From assembly GCA_052034005.1 (NCBI GenBank), contig JBPOJB010000022.1:44355-108354 (forward strand): a stretch of 64,000 nt of DNA, written 5' to 3'. The DNA comes from JAAYDI01 sp052034005. Lineage in GTDB: Bacteria; Planctomycetota; Planctomycetia; Pirellulales; Pirellulaceae. The translations under genes were made by a program, and so were the position numbers. Positions 62,391 through 64,000 of this stretch are shown piece by piece. The notes under the pieces were generated by a model. The model was not told where the DNA came from. It saw nothing but the letters and a program-made list of their open reading frames with translations, and searched no databases. Position 1 is the first letter of the stretch, and every line of letters starts with the position of its first letter.

Positions 62391-63350
62391 ATGCGTCTGA
62401 TCCTGATGGGAACTGGTCCGTTTGCCGTCCCGACGTTCCGCGCTCTACTCGCCTCACGCCACCAAGTCGCGGCGCTCGTGACGCGGCCGGTGCCGGCGGC
62501 GCGCGGTCGGCGCAAGGGGCCGATCAACCCGGTGCGCGATGCGTTTGCCGCGTCCGGCCTGCCGCTGTTCGACCCGGTCGACGTAAACGACCCGGCGTGT
62601 TGGCCCCATCTGCGCGCGTGGAACCCGGACCTGTTTGTGGTCTGTGACTACGGTCAGATCCTCTCGGACCAGACTTTGCAGATCGCCGCTCGCGGCGGCA
62701 TCAATCTGCACGCGTCACTCCTGCCCAAGTACCGCGGCGCCGCGCCGATCAACTGGGCGATCTGGCAGGGAGAAACGCATACCGGGGTGACGGTGATCCA
62801 CATGACGCCCCGCCTGGACGGCGGGCCCTGCCTGACGTCCGCGTGCACGGCGATCGGGCCGACCGAGGATGCGCCCGCCCTGGAGCGACGGCTCTCCGAG
62901 CTGGGCGTCCCCGCGGTGCTCAAGGCCCTCGACATGCTGGAGGCGTGGGACGGCCGCAGCGCGCTGGGAACACCCCAGGATCCCGCTCAGGCCACGCGAG
63001 CGCCTCGCCTGCAGAAGTCGCACGGCGAAGTCGACTGGACTCAGACAGCCGCCCGGATCGTCAACCAGGTGCGGGCGCTGCGGCCGTGGCCCGGCACCTA
63101 TACCCACTACCTGAGCGGCGACGAGCCGATGCGGCTGATCCTCGAACGCGTCACGATCGACCAACTCCCGGTCTACCTGCCTGCCGGGCAGGTCCTCCAC
63201 GTCGACAGCCGGGTCATCGTGGTCGCGACGGGTGACCAGGGGCTGGCAATCCATCAGCTCCAGCCGGCCGGCAAACGAGTCATGGACACCAGCGAATTCC
63301 TCCGCGGCCACGCGGTCCGAGTTGGAGACCGGCTGGGCGCCGGCGGCTGA
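62391..63350 (+). CDS. fmt: methionyl-tRNA formyltransferase
   Basis: A 319-residue enzyme that formylates Met-tRNAfMet from 10-formyl-tetrahydrofolate to start translation. Catalytic motifs are visible: INLHASLLPKYRGAAPINWAI (Asn and His of the NxH pair) and MTPRLDGGPC (Asp). The C-terminal OB-like tRNA-binding domain (from about residue 205, RLQKSHGEVDWTQTA) is complete. ATG 62391 has GGTGGAG about 8 nt upstream; the frame opens nine codons earlier. It is downstream of def. The tandem repeat array begins about 30 bp after its stop. Confidence 0.94.
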   Translation: MRLILMGTGPFAVPTFRALLASRHQVAALVTRPVPAARGRRKGPINPVRDAFAASGLPLFDPVDVNDPACWPHLRAWNPDLFVVCDYGQILSDQTLQIAARGGINLHASLLPKYRGAAPINWAIWQGETHTGVTVIHMTPRLDGGPCLTSACTAIGPTEDAPALERRLSELGVPAVLKALDMLEAWDGRSALGTPQDPAQATRAPRLQKSHGEVDWTQTAARIVNQVRALRPWPGTYTHYLSGDEPMRLILERVTIDQLPVYLPAGQVLHVDSRVIVVATGDQGLAIHQLQPAGKRVMDTSEFLRGHAVRVGDRLGAGG

Positions 63351-63383
63351 GGGACCGGGTACGTGCGCTGGTCAGACGTGGCT

Positions 63384-64000
63384 GTGTAACCGCAGGGCCA
63401 GAGTCCGCCGTCAGGCGGACGACGTGAGCGCGCGCTGGACGCCGGCGGCCGGCATCTGAAGCCGCGTCGGGACAACTGTGCCGGCTGCTGAGCGAAGTGC
63501 GTGTGCCGGTCAGACGAGGCCTGTGTAACCGCAGGGCCAGAGTCCGCCGCCAGGCGGACGACGTGAGCGCGCGCTGGTCCATGCCGCTGCGCACGGGGGC
63601 CGGGCGAGGATTCGCTGCCGACCGCCTCCTCACAGCGCGCGGCGCGTTGGGCCTGCGGTTACACAGGTGGAGTCCGCCGCCAGGCGGACGGCGTGAGCGC
63701 GCGCTGGTCCACGCCGCTGCGCACGGGGGGCCGGGCGGGGACTCGCTGCCGACCGCCTCCCCCACAGCGCGCGGCCCGTTGGGCCTGCGGTTACACAGGT
63801 GGAGTCCGCCGCCAGGCGGATGACGTGAGCGCGCGCTGGTCCATGCCGCTGCGCACGGGGGCCGGGCGAGGATTCGCTGCCGACCGCCTCCCCACAGCGC
63901 GCGGCCCGTTGGGCCTGCGGTTACACAGGTGGAGTCCGCCGCCAGCCGGACGACGTGAGCGCGCGTAGACACCGGCGGGCTTCGGACCCGGGGCCCCTGC
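63384..64000. repeat. ~130-bp tandem repeat array with flipped core, runs off the window
   Basis: A unit beginning AGTCCGCC recurs at 63402, 63541, 63671, 63803 and 63933, at about 130-139 bp spacing. Each unit has the hairpin GTCCGCC-(GCCA or GTCA)-GGCGGAC followed by GACGTGAGCGCGCGCTGG. Two early copies carry GTGTAACCGCAGG (63384 and 63523); three later ones carry its exact reverse complement CCTGCGGTTACAC (63652, 63784, 63914). The last unit has one changed stem base (AGCCGGAC). Open frames through it look like simple repeat translation, so I call no gene. It follows fmt directly and may end its transcript. Confidence 0.8.

Noticed and set aside
63384..64000. CRISPR array
   Set aside because: Unit length is about 130 bp with near-identical content throughout; there are no unique spacers and no cas gene.

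Overview
The window is about 64 kb of GC-rich bacterial chromosome that most likely comes from a member of the Planctomycetota. The evidence is the combination of two DUF1559 prepilin-like proteins (with GFTLVELLVVIAIIGIL N-termini), a planctomycete-type J-like domain protein, a sulfatase gene, a very large secreted propeller/HEAT/cytochrome c protein of the PVC type, and two PEP-CTERM proteins. The closest genus cannot be read from the sequence. No rRNA, tRNA or CRISPR array was found.

Layout. (1) 1-7.2 kb: the end of a TolB-like propeller, a lipoprotein, an AlgI/AlgJ-type polysaccharide O-acetylation pair and a large exported glycosidase-like protein. (2) 7.2-9.9 kb: a repeat-rich, less GC-rich patch with a PEP-CTERM gene between a solitary adenine methylase gene and a 135-bp duplicated piece of that same gene. 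(3) 9.8-22.1 kb: exported FG-GAP protein, a double sulfatase fused in one frame, UDP-sugar dehydrogenase, two small-family secreted or Cys-rich genes, a J-like protein, and a DUF1559/lipoprotein pair. One gene here (17523-19034) ends at a TGA that is followed in frame by 49 coding-looking codons and a SECIS-like hairpin, so it is a selenoprotein candidate. (4) 22.3-28.7 kb: complete RND efflux operon (adaptor, pump, outer-membrane lipoprotein). (5) 28.7-38.2 kb: two probably Tat-exported proteins, TrkA/TrkH potassium uptake, an unknown protein, two POT-family transporters. (6) 38.4-43.7 kb: a MopR/DmpR-like sigma-54 activator divergent from an M20 hydrolase - acetate kinase - degenerate acetate kinase operon that has a near-consensus -24/-12 promoter. 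(7) 43.9-53.5 kb: PVC cytochrome protein, metal ABC importer, PEP-CTERM and DUF1559 genes, a methyltransferase. (8) 53.6-57.7 kb: LolD-like ATPase and both subunits of DNA topoisomerase VI, which is rare in bacteria. (9) 58-61.4 kb: small secreted Tyr/Pro-rich proteins, an exported methyltransferase, an LRR lipoprotein and a VWA protein. (10) 61.7-64 kb: def-fmt (N-formylmethionine handling) followed by a ~130-bp tandem repeat array running to the window edge.

Many genes concern the envelope and extracellular polysaccharide: O-acetylation, glycosidase, sulfatases, UDP-sugar oxidation, PEP-CTERM surface proteins and efflux. The most promising leads for new biology are the candidate selenoprotein, the phenol-sensor/acetate-kinase/pseudokinase locus, and bacterial topoisomerase VI.
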